This document shows, piece by piece, positions 1 through 6,833 of a stretch of 37,430 nt of DNA. A program made the position numbers and the translations under genes. How positions within the stretch are numbered: the stretch's first letter is position 1; each line of letters begins with the position of its first letter. Source of the DNA: an uncultured Frankiales bacterium (lineage in GTDB: Bacteria > Actinomycetota > Actinomycetes > Mycobacteriales > SCTD01); contig CAMLIA010000019.1 in assembly GCA_946479905.1 (NCBI GenBank), positions 1-37,430 of the forward strand, given 5' to 3'. Below the pieces are notes generated by a model. That model did no database searches. It was not told the origin of the DNA and saw only the letters and a list, made by a program, of their open reading frames with translations.

Positions 1-284
1 GGCTGCCCGAGCTGGAAGGCGCGACCGGCCAGGGTGGCGTCCACGCTCAGGGCCGGCGGCGGCTCCTCGTCCGCCCGTTCCGCCGGATCGACCAGGGGCA
101 TGAGGAGGTGCTGCTGGAGGTCGACGAGGTACGGCGTCGCCCGGTCCGCGTGGAGCTCGCGCGCGCAGCTGTCGAACAGCCCCGCCAGCTCGTAGGGCGC
201 GGCGAGCGCCGCCAGCGCGACCAGCCGGTCGACGGCCTCGTGCCCCGCAACGCTGGGGGCGGCTGCGCTCGCGAGGTCCGACAC
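1..284 (-). CDS. Hypothetical protein, partial (runs off the left edge)
   Basis: An open frame begins at GTG 284 on the minus strand and stays open to base 1, giving about 94 N-terminal residues that begin VSDLASAAAPSVAG. The segment is rich in Ala and Leu, looks helical and contains one Cys. I do not recognise a family. It starts 21 bases after the stop of the M50 protease gene on the same strand, so it may belong to that unit. A TACTGT hexamer ends 7 nt before the GTG, which suggests its own leaderless transcript. The C-terminus lies outside the window, so function cannot be judged. The frame and start are fairly secure because no stop interrupts it and the neighbouring gene ends just upstream. 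Confidence 0.6.
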   Translation of the reverse strand, partial: MSDLASAAAPSVAGHEAVDRLVALAALAAPYELAGLFDSCARELHADRATPYLVDLQQHLLMPLVDPAERADEEPPPALSVDATLAGRAFQLGQ

Positions 285-291
285 CCTCGCA

Positions 292-297
292 ACAGTA
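292..297 (-). promoter_or_regulatory. Putative -10 element of a leaderless promoter
   Basis: TACTGT on the minus strand fits the actinobacterial TANNNT pattern and ends 7 nt before GTG 284. The same hexamer at the same distance precedes GTG 15919. Any -35 element would lie inside the 3' end of the protease gene. Inferred from pattern and spacing only. Confidence 0.4.
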
Positions 298-305
298 CGT
301 CGCCG

Positions 306-2546
306 CTAGGGAGTCGAGGTGCTGGAGGGCGCGGTCGAAGGGGTCCCCGTGACGGTCGGGTCGGGACTCGCCGTGGAGCTCTCCGACGGCGAGGGAGCGG
401 CCGACGGCGTCGTGGACGGCTCGAGGGACGGGCTCGACGTCGCGCTCGGCGAGGCCTGCTGGGAGGGCACGGTGAGCGGGCTCGGAGTGGCGCTGGCCGT
501 GGCCGTCGCTGTGGTGACGCCGTCCACCAGGCCGGCGCCGACCAGCACGGAGAGCACCTGGTCCTGGACCTCCTTCACGGTCGCGAGCAGCTGCGCCGGA
601 GCGAGGCCGTCGACCCGGTCGAGCCCGGCGAGCGCGCTCTGGAGCTGCTGCTGGACCACCTCGCTCGGCACGCTGTTGAGCGTGACCACGAGCTGCACCG
701 CCATCGCCGTGGTGAGGCAGCGCAGGCAGTTCCCGTTCGCCGCGACGGCGGCGTTGACCGGTGTCACGACGCTGCTGTGGCCGACCACCAGGACGACCTG
801 GAACGACACGGCCACCGTCGTGCACGCCGTGCAGCTGGCGAGCGCCCAGGCGTCGTTGACGCTGGTCACGGGAGCCCCGTCGGTGACGGTGACGAGGGCG
901 TAGGCCACGTCGTACACGACGGCGCCGTCGCGGGTGTTGACCGCCAGCGCGCGCGTCTCACCCGGCCGCACCTGGTCGGGCAGGGCGAAGGGCAGCGCGC
1001 GACCTGCGCCGCCCGTGCTGCTGGTCAGGACGGTCCGCAGGCTGTCGCCCTGACGCGTCAGGAGCAGGACGGGGTGGTCTGCGGCAGCCGCGCCGCGGGG
1101 CACCATCGCCAGCGCCAGCTGACGGTGCGGTACCGGTGCCGGGTCGGTGCGGGCGACGCTGTGCAGCAGCGACGTCACCGTGCCGCCCTCGTCGCCGCGC
1201 ACGGGCGAGTACTGCCCGGCCGGCCACCACGCCCAGGCGAGCAGGGCCACGACCAGCCCAGCCGCCAGGACAGCCGCGCTGCGAGCGACCGGGCGGCCGT
1301 CCGTCCGGCGCCAGGTGCGGGTCGTGGTCCGGTGGACCAGGCGCCCGACCAGGAACGCGGTGCCGACCACCGGCAGGGCAAGGGCGAGCAGGCGCAGCAG
1401 CCCCGCGCCGACGCCGAGCAGGTCGCCGCGCTCCGCCGCGGAGCCGAGGTGCGACCCCTGCACCTGCCCGCTGTCCCACGCCGTGGTCAGCAGGTGCGGG
1501 AACACCAGCACTGCGGTGAGGAGCAGGGCTGCCAGGACGGGTACGACGACGGCGACCCAGCCGGTCACGATCCAGCGCGCGCGGCGGGTCAGCGGCGACG
1601 GCGTCGCGCGGTGCCACGGGAGCAGCCGCCGGAGCGTCGGGGTGAGGTGGGCGTACAGGTCCGGGACCCCGGTCCAGTCGGCGAGGATGTGGTAGCCGTC
1701 GGCGCGCATCACCGGCGTCAGCTGGTGCAGCATCTGCAGCAGCTGGGTGGCCACGCCGAGCAGCAGGGCGTCCTCGTGCGTCGCGAGCCACAGCCCGGTC
1801 ACGACCACGGCGACCAGCGCGTTGAAGTACAGGCCCCCGAGGTCGACCCGCAGCCGGCCCCGGCGGTCGAGGCGGTAGGCGTCGTCGACGTTGGTGTAGA
1901 ACGCCGGCCACACGAGGTAGACCCCGAACCCCATCGCCCCCGGTTGGGCGCCCCCGTAGCGACAGGCGGCGGCGTGACCGAACTCGTGGAAGCCGGCGGA
2001 CAGCACGGTGAGGGCGAAGACGCCCAGCAGCAGGCCAGGTGTCTGGAAGGCGCGGTGGGTCGCCGACGCCAGGCCCTTGTCGACGAGCACGAACCAGCAG
2101 ACGCCGACGAAGCACGCGAGGACCGGCCACAGCAGCACCGGGGTGAACAGCGCCGCGAACGGGGTGGTCAGGCGACGGGTGGTGCGAGGGTTGGACACCA
2201 CCACCTTCCAGTGCAGCGCCAGCAGCGGGTTGCTGACGGGTGCGCTCCGCACGTCGCTCCCGTCGAGCAGCCCGAGGTCGCGGAGCTTGCCTGCCAGCAG
2301 CGCCACGTCCTCGGGGGTCACACTGCGCCCGGTGCGGTCAGCGAGCGCCACCGCGAGCTCGGGAGCGTCGGACCTTCCGTCGATGAGGTCCAGCAGGGCG
2401 TAGAGCAGTGGCGTGAGCTGCACGGTCTGCCCGTCGGCCCGTCGGACGAGCGCCGTGCCGGCGCTGTAGCCGGAGCCGTCCAGCGCGCCGAGGAAGTCGA
2501 CTCCCTCGGCGCGCTGCGGCCGGTCGTGCTGGGTGGGGGCGGTCAC
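306..2546 (-). CDS. PqqD-like / M50-type membrane zinc metalloprotease (YydH-like)
   Basis: This 746-residue integral membrane protein (GTG start) has three parts. Residues about 15-100 resemble a PqqD-like winged-helix module of the kind that binds precursor peptides. Residues about 130-440 form a multi-spanning M50 peptidase core with HEFGH at 187-191 and a second metal-ligand motif, PVMRADGYHILAD, at 278-290 (Asp283). The C-terminal part carries two CxxC pairs (C572/C575 and C607/C610), 31 residues apart, then a Ser/Thr/Pro-rich tail from about 680. M50 enzymes cut substrates in or near the membrane. The gene starts one base after the stop of the repeat-protein gene, so translation is probably coupled and that protein is the obvious candidate substrate or partner. 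The protease assignment rests on visible motifs; the peptide-maturation role is inference. Confidence 0.75.
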   Translation of the reverse strand: MTAPTQHDRPQRAEGVDFLGALDGSGYSAGTALVRRADGQTVQLTPLLYALLDLIDGRSDAPELAVALADRTGRSVTPEDVALLAGKLRDLGLLDGSDVRSAPVSNPLLALHWKVVVSNPRTTRRLTTPFAALFTPVLLWPVLACFVGVCWFVLVDKGLASATHRAFQTPGLLLGVFALTVLSAGFHEFGHAAACRYGGAQPGAMGFGVYLVWPAFYTNVDDAYRLDRRGRLRVDLGGLYFNALVAVVVTGLWLATHEDALLLGVATQLLQMLHQLTPVMRADGYHILADWTGVPDLYAHLTPTLRRLLPWHRATPSPLTRRARWIVTGWVAVVVPVLAALLLTAVLVFPHLLTTAWDSGQVQGSHLGSAAERGDLLGVGAGLLRLLALALPVVGTAFLVGRLVHRTTTRTWRRTDGRPVARSAAVLAAGLVVALLAWAWWPAGQYSPVRGDEGGTVTSLLHSVARTDPAPVPHRQLALAMVPRGAAAADHPVLLLTRQGDSLRTVLTSSTGGAGRALPFALPDQVRPGETRALAVNTRDGAVVYDVAYALVTVTDGAPVTSVNDAWALASCTACTTVAVSFQVVLVVGHSSVVTPVNAAVAANGNCLRCLTTAMAVQLVVTLNSVPSEVVQQQLQSALAGLDRVDGLAPAQLLATVKEVQDQVLSVLVGAGLVDGVTTATATASATPSPLTVPSQQASPSATSSPSLEPSTTPSAAPSPSESSTASPDPTVTGTPSTAPSSTSTP

Positions 2547-2547
2547 G

Positions 2548-3168
2548 TCACGGTTGCGTGACCGAGGCGTCCTGCGTGGCGGTGGCCGTGGCGTCGACGT
2601 TGTCGAGGTCCTGCTGGATGATCGCGGTCTGCGGCGCGAAGGCGGTGGCGTGCGAGTCGACCGAGCCGACGTTGGCAGCGACCGCCGCGTCGATCGGCGC
2701 GGCCACGTTGGCGTTGGCGGCGACAGCCCCGTCGATGGGTGCCGCGATGTGCGCGTCGGCGTTGACGTCCACGTTCACGTCGAGCAGGTTGCCGCCGGAG
2801 GTGAGGTCGCCGACGCTCGTGGACGAGCCGTCCGTCGGCGTGGCGACCGGGGCCGCGGTGCCCTGCGTGACGTCGGACGTCTGAGGCGCGTTGGCGTGCG
2901 CGGCGCCGGCCAGGTGCTGGTCGATGAGCGTCTGCTGCGGCGCGGCGGCCGTGGCGTCCGAGCCGAACGACAGCACGTTCGCCGACGCAGCGGCGTCGAT
3001 CGGGGCAGCGACGTTGAGGTTGGCGGCCACCGCAAGGTCCACGGGGGCCGCGAGGTCGAGCCCGAGGTCGATGTTGGCGTTGAGGTCGAGGAGGGACATG
3101 ACCTCCTTCTGAGGCAGCGGCGTGCCGGTCTCGGCTGCCAGCTCCTGAGGGGTGAGCGGCTCGGACAT
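2548..3168 (-). CDS. Internally duplicated Ala/Asn/Asp-rich protein, candidate precursor or substrate of the M50 protease
   Basis: A 206-residue acidic protein with no Cys, no Arg and a single Lys (K21). After an N-terminal segment with LPQKEVMSLL at about 18-27, two 47-residue units (40-86 and 142-188) align without gaps at 32 identical positions. Each unit contains shorter repeats of the form NVAAPIDAAxxAN and ends in an APQ..I..Q.L segment. The units are separated by a Gly/Ser/Thr/Pro linker (about 100-127). I see no signal peptide or membrane segment. ATG 3168 is preceded by a strong AGGAGG. I recognise no characterised family. Repeat architecture, a leader-like N-terminus and immediate linkage to a PqqD-like/M50 protein suggest a processed peptide precursor, but a structural or adhesive role is possible. 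Confidence 0.7.
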   Translation of the reverse strand: MSEPLTPQELAAETGTPLPQKEVMSLLDLNANIDLGLDLAAPVDLAVAANLNVAAPIDAAASANVLSFGSDATAAAPQQTLIDQHLAGAAHANAPQTSDVTQGTAAPVATPTDGSSTSVGDLTSGGNLLDVNVDVNADAHIAAPIDGAVAANANVAAPIDAAVAANVGSVDSHATAFAPQTAIIQQDLDNVDATATATQDASVTQP

Positions 3169-3253
3169 GAGGCCTCCTGGGGTCGGGTGCCTCGTTGCTG
3201 CCCGCGGGACGAATGCCTCAACCGGGACATCTGCCTAGCGTCGGCCGAGCAGC

Positions 3254-4441
3254 TCAGGTGCGCACCGGGCGCTCGTCCCTCGATCGCTGCGCCGGGACGT
3301 GCAGGTCGCCACCTGAGCTGCTGACCGACACCGCGTTGCGGGTGGTCTTCGCCCGGTAGAGCTCGTGGTCGGCCTTGGCCATCAGCTCACCTGGGCAGGC
3401 GGACGCGCCCGTCGCCGAGGCCACGCCGAGCGAGAGGCTGATCCTGACGTGACCCCGCAGCATCGCGTCCTCGCTCTCGGCGTCGGACCGCAGCCGCTCG
3501 GCCACGTCGAACGCCGCTCCGGCCGTCATGCCGGGCAGCAGCACGGCCAGCTCGTCGCCGCCGATCCGGGCGACCCGCCCCCGGGACCCCACCCGCCGGG
3601 TCACCAGCGCCGCGACCGAGCGCAGCGCCTCGTCGCCGCTCGCGTGGCCGTGCAGGTCGTTGATCTGCTTGAACCTGTCGACGTCGATGAGGACCACCGC
3701 CACCGCCGACCCGTCGGTTGCGGCCGTCTCGCAGGCGCTCCCCAGGTCGGCGTCCCAGGCCCGCCGGTTGGCCAGGCCCGTGAGCGAGTCCTCGTACGTC
3801 TGCCGCTGCAGCTGGTCGAGCAGCTCGGCGCTGCGGGCCTGCTCGTGCTCCAGCCGGCACCGCATCCCGAGCTCTCGTGCGGTGAGCCGGCTGCGCTGCG
3901 CGTGCGCGATCACGGCGATGAGCGAGGCGGTGCCGAGGTAGCACGCGCAGGCGGCGATGTCGTGCCCGGACAGCGGCGCGGGCGCCGTCAGCGCGCAGCT
4001 GGCCAGTGCGCCCCAGGTGACAGCCACCAGGGCCAGCGTCCACGTCACCGAGCCGGCCATCAGGCAGCCGCTCGCGTACAGGGCGAGGGAGAACCCGAGC
4101 AGGTAGAACTCGCGCGCGTCGCCAGCTCGCACCACCATCCAGGCGATCTCCGCCTGGACGACCGACAGCATGCCGAGAGCCAGCAGCTCCGGGTGCTGCC
4201 GGCCCCAGGGGTGGCGCCGCAGCAGCACCACTCCGGCCAGCAGCGGCAGGTCGCACAGCAGCCGCAGCCGCAGGAAGGCGGCGGCGAACGCGGGCTCCAA
4301 CGAGCGGTCGAAGACCGTCCAGGCGGGTACGACGAGCAGCGCCGTGACGCCGATGAGCAGGGCGCTGGTGAGGGCGCGTGCCCGGATCTCGTCGCGGTAG
4401 GTGAGCTCCAGAGCCAGCGGCTCAGCACCGGGCACCGTCAT
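3254..4441 (-). CDS. Membrane-anchored diguanylate cyclase (GGDEF domain)
   Basis: A 395-residue protein with about six hydrophobic segments in residues 20-180, a short coiled linker (about 185-215) and a C-terminal GGDEF domain. The domain shows DSLTGLANRRAW at 218-229, a metal-binding Asp in LIDVDRFKQIND (D253) and the signature as GGDEL at 294-298. GGDEF enzymes make cyclic di-GMP from two GTP. The final Phe-to-Leu change is tolerated in some active members, so I expect activity but cannot prove it. I see no RxxD inhibitory site in its usual place before the signature. ATG 4441 is chosen because GGGGGAGGCGGG lies just upstream; longer in-frame extensions lack such a site. The gene diverges from the DUF523-like gene. 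Confidence 0.85.
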   Translation of the reverse strand: MTVPGAEPLALELTYRDEIRARALTSALLIGVTALLVVPAWTVFDRSLEPAFAAAFLRLRLLCDLPLLAGVVLLRRHPWGRQHPELLALGMLSVVQAEIAWMVVRAGDAREFYLLGFSLALYASGCLMAGSVTWTLALVAVTWGALASCALTAPAPLSGHDIAACACYLGTASLIAVIAHAQRSRLTARELGMRCRLEHEQARSAELLDQLQRQTYEDSLTGLANRRAWDADLGSACETAATDGSAVAVVLIDVDRFKQINDLHGHASGDEALRSVAALVTRRVGSRGRVARIGGDELAVLLPGMTAGAAFDVAERLRSDAESEDAMLRGHVRISLSLGVASATGASACPGELMAKADHELYRAKTTRNAVSVSSSGGDLHVPAQRSRDERPVRT

Positions 4442-4662
4442 CCCGCCTCCCCCGAAGCCGCCTGTCGCCGTCGCACGGAGGATGCCGTACGACAAGGGCC
4501 GAAGGGCACCGCACGAACGGGTCATTCTGGGCATAGTCCACGAGACGGTCGCGGCAGGTGCCATTGCGCCATTCGGCCCCCTCCCAGCAGCTGCCGTTGG
4601 GCCCGCCACGCGAGGACGTTCGCCCTCGCGGGGACACGCGCTCGGGCCGCAGAATCCCTTGC
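4442..4662. other. Divergent intergenic region
   Basis: These 221 bases separate the diguanylate cyclase gene (minus) from the DUF523-like gene (plus) and must hold both promoters. A Shine-Dalgarno sequence for the cyclase sits at the left edge and a CAGAAT hexamer (4650-4655) near the right edge. I see no other gene, repeat or clear operator. Confidence 0.4.
4650..4655 (+). promoter_or_regulatory. Putative -10 element of a leaderless promoter
   Basis: CAGAAT ends 7 nt before GTG 4663. It is a weak match to TANNNT, but the spacing equals that of the other leaderless candidates here, and no Shine-Dalgarno sequence precedes the GTG. Confidence 0.3.
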
Positions 4663-5379
4663 GTGGTGCTGCCGCCGCTCGTGCGCGGCCGATCCGCGGC
4701 TCGGGTCGGCGCGCTGCGCGCTGCGCTGCGCGACGAGCGTGGCGGCAGGGTCGTCTTCCTGTCCCACTGCCTGCTGAACGAGAACACCAGGTACCTGGGC
4801 GGAGCCTTCCGGTCGGGTGCCGTGCGGGAGGTGGTCGCCCCCTACCTCGAGGACGGCACCGGCATCTGTCAGCTTCCCTGTCCGGAGCAGCTCGCCTGGG
4901 GAGGGGTCCTCAAGCGGCACCTGCTGGGGCTGTGCGCCAGACCGTGGCTGGGCCGGGTGGTCCGCGCGGTCGCGCCGGCGCTCACGGCGTACACCTCCTT
5001 GCGCTACCGGCACCTGGCCCGCCGGGTGAGCCGCCAGATCGTCGACCACCAGCGGAGCGGCTGCGAGGTCGTCGGTGTCGTCGGCGTCGACCCGTCCCCG
5101 AGCTGCGGCGTGTCGATGACCCTTGACGTGCCCCGAGCGCTCGACGTGCTGGTGGGCTGCCCCCTGCAGCGACTCGATCGGCAGCTCATGAACGACGTCG
5201 TCGTCAGGGGGACGGCTCGGCCCGGTCGCGGGCTGTTCCTGGTCGCCCTCGACAGCGCGCTCGCGAGGAGGGGGAGCGAGGTCCCGCTGCTCCGGCACGA
5301 CCTGCTCGCCGAGGCGGACCCGACGGCGGACCAGCCGACTGCCGCTGCCGGGTCTCTGGGGCGCGCCGGTCGATCATGA
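4663..5379 (+). CDS. DUF523-like (2-thiouracil desulfurase-related) protein
   Basis: A 238-residue soluble protein. It carries conserved Cys-bearing motifs of the DUF523 group: SHCLLNENTRYLGGA near the N-terminus, GICQLPCPEQLAWGG in the middle, and VGVVGVDPSPSCGVSM further on. Related proteins include 2-thiouracil desulfurases, which use clustered cysteines, possibly an Fe-S cluster. Substrate here is unknown. The start is uncertain: GTG 4663 is taken because CAGAAT lies 7 nt upstream, while an in-frame ATG at 4558 would add an Arg/Pro-rich stretch that looks unlike coding sequence. The DUF5946-like gene follows after 25 bases, so the two may be cotranscribed. Confidence 0.7.
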   Translation: MVLPPLVRGRSAARVGALRAALRDERGGRVVFLSHCLLNENTRYLGGAFRSGAVREVVAPYLEDGTGICQLPCPEQLAWGGVLKRHLLGLCARPWLGRVVRAVAPALTAYTSLRYRHLARRVSRQIVDHQRSGCEVVGVVGVDPSPSCGVSMTLDVPRALDVLVGCPLQRLDRQLMNDVVVRGTARPGRGLFLVALDSALARRGSEVPLLRHDLLAEADPTADQPTAAAGSLGRAGRS

Positions 5380-5404
5380 GCCCGCGCTCGGGCATGCTGG
5401 CGTC

Positions 5405-5905
5405 ATGGGTGCTGAGGTCCTCGCTCCTTGCGCGGGTTGCGAGGGCCTGTTCCCGGACGTGGACGGCCCGTCGCACCGCTACATGACCGGGAGCCCGGGC
5501 TGCTGGCGGGCGTTCGGGGAGCTGCTGGCCGCCGACTACGGCTCTGCCGAGCGGATGGCGTTCCACCAGGTCAACGTGGACGCCTACGCCGCCCAGCACC
5601 CGGGCGCGGACGGCCCGCAGCAGGTCCAGTCGGTCGGGCTCCACCTGATGACCCTGTGCCTGTTCCTCGAGCAGGGCGCAGATCCCGCGCGGGGACCTGC
5701 GCTGCACCGCCGGATGGTGCGACGTCCTGCCTTCACCCGGCTGCACCGGTCGGGTCCGGGTGCGCTCACCGTCCGCCACGTGCCGGTCGACGGGCCGGTC
5801 GAGGACGCACGTCGGGCCGCCTACGCGTGGGCGGAGGCGGTGTGGGCCAGCTACCGCGAGGAGCACCCGACGGTGCGGAGCTGGCTCCGGCAGTCGGGCT
5901 TCTGA
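5405..5905 (+). CDS. DUF5946-like protein
   Basis: A 166-residue protein. It opens with a Cys pair (PCAGCEGLFPD) followed by HRYMTGSPGCWRAFGELLA, then FHQVNVDAYAAQHPG and VGLHLMTLCLFLEQG, and ends in an aromatic helical segment. This order matches my recollection of the DUF5946 family, whose biochemical role is not known. The N-terminal Cys and the His residues could bind metal, which is inference. It lies between the DUF523-like and methyltransferase genes on the same strand. ATG 5405 gives the full conserved N-terminus. Confidence 0.65.
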   Translation: MGAEVLAPCAGCEGLFPDVDGPSHRYMTGSPGCWRAFGELLAADYGSAERMAFHQVNVDAYAAQHPGADGPQQVQSVGLHLMTLCLFLEQGADPARGPALHRRMVRRPAFTRLHRSGPGALTVRHVPVDGPVEDARRAAYAWAEAVWASYREEHPTVRSWLRQSGF

Positions 5906-5957
5906 CTGCCGGGAGCGCCGGAGTGGTCCAGGCTGGGGGGCGGAGAGGAGCGGACGA

Positions 5958-6809
5958 ATGCCGGACGCGGAGCAGATCAAGGACCGCCAGCGTGCCGCCT
6001 GGGCAGGGCTCGCGGCGGGCTGGGAGAAGTGGGACGCCGTGATCATGGACCAGCTGGGTCCGGTGGGCGCCGCCATGATCGCGAGCCTGGACCTGGCCGA
6101 GGACCAGCACCACCTCGACATCGCCTCGGGCACAGGCGAGCCGGGTCTCAGCATCGCAAGACAGGTCCCGCAGGGCCGGGTGGTGCTCACGGACCTCGTC
6201 GCCGAGATGCTCGAGGTCGCTGCACGACGGGCGGAGGCGCAGGGAGTCCGCAACGTCGAGACGCGGGTCTGCAGCGCTGACGAGCTCCCCTTCGACGACG
6301 CGTCCTTCGACAGCGTCTCCGTCCGCTTCGGGTTCATGTTCTTCCCTGACCTGCCGGCCGCGACCGCGGAGCTCGCGCGCGTGCTGACGCCGGGCGGGCG
6401 GCTCTGCTCGTCGGTGTGGGTCCGGCCGGAGGACAACCCGTGGACGGGTCTCGTGCTGCAGGCAGTCGCCAGTGAGGTCACGGTGCCGCCCCCCGACCCG
6501 GACGCGCCGGGCATGTTCCGCTGCGCCGCGCCGGGCGCGGTCAGCGCTCTCTACGAGGCTGCGGGACTGCGCGAGGTGTCGGAGTGGGACGTTCAGCTCG
6601 AGCTCGTGACCCGGTCGCCCGAGGAGTACTGGCAGATGATCAGCGAGCACGTGTCGCTGGCGGTCGCGGCCCTGCAGCAGGTCGACGCTCCCGCGCGGGA
6701 GCGGATCCGCTCGCGGGTCGTCGACGCGGTCAGCGCGTACGTCGTGGACGGGCAGGTCCGGGTACCCGGCGTGGCGCGCTGCGTCGTGGGGACCAAGCCG
6801 GCCGGGTGA
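5958..6809 (+). CDS. SAM-dependent class I methyltransferase (UbiE/MenG-like)
   Basis: A 283-residue Rossmann-fold methyltransferase. The SAM-binding motif I, LDIASGTGEPGLSIA, lies at about 53-67, followed by the acidic loop VVLTDL and a post-motif DELPFDDASFDSVSVRFGF. It resembles ubiquinone/menaquinone-type C-methyltransferases in architecture, but the substrate cannot be read from sequence. ATG 5958 follows GGAGAGGAG at good spacing, and its coding starts 52 bases after the DUF5946-like stop. It converges on the P450 gene with only 24 bases between stops. Confidence 0.8.
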   Translation: MPDAEQIKDRQRAAWAGLAAGWEKWDAVIMDQLGPVGAAMIASLDLAEDQHHLDIASGTGEPGLSIARQVPQGRVVLTDLVAEMLEVAARRAEAQGVRNVETRVCSADELPFDDASFDSVSVRFGFMFFPDLPAATAELARVLTPGGRLCSSVWVRPEDNPWTGLVLQAVASEVTVPPPDPDAPGMFRCAAPGAVSALYEAAGLREVSEWDVQLELVTRSPEEYWQMISEHVSLAVAALQQVDAPARERIRSRVVDAVSAYVVDGQVRVPGVARCVVGTKPAG

Positions 6810-6833
6810 GGGGCGAGGTGCTCCCGCCGGCGC

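Noticed and set aside
108..2561. Very long plus-strand open frame (over 800 codons) opposite the M50 protease gene
   Set aside because: Its translation is Arg/Gly/Gln-rich without domains and is the antisense shadow typical of high-GC genes. The minus strand encodes clear peptidase motifs and membrane helices.
3199..3214. GAGGCATTCGTC shared between the repeat-protein promoter (minus) and the esterase promoter near 15944 (plus)
   Set aside because: A 12-base match between two places is expected by chance in 37 kb of biased composition. The flanks differ and the site is not palindromic.
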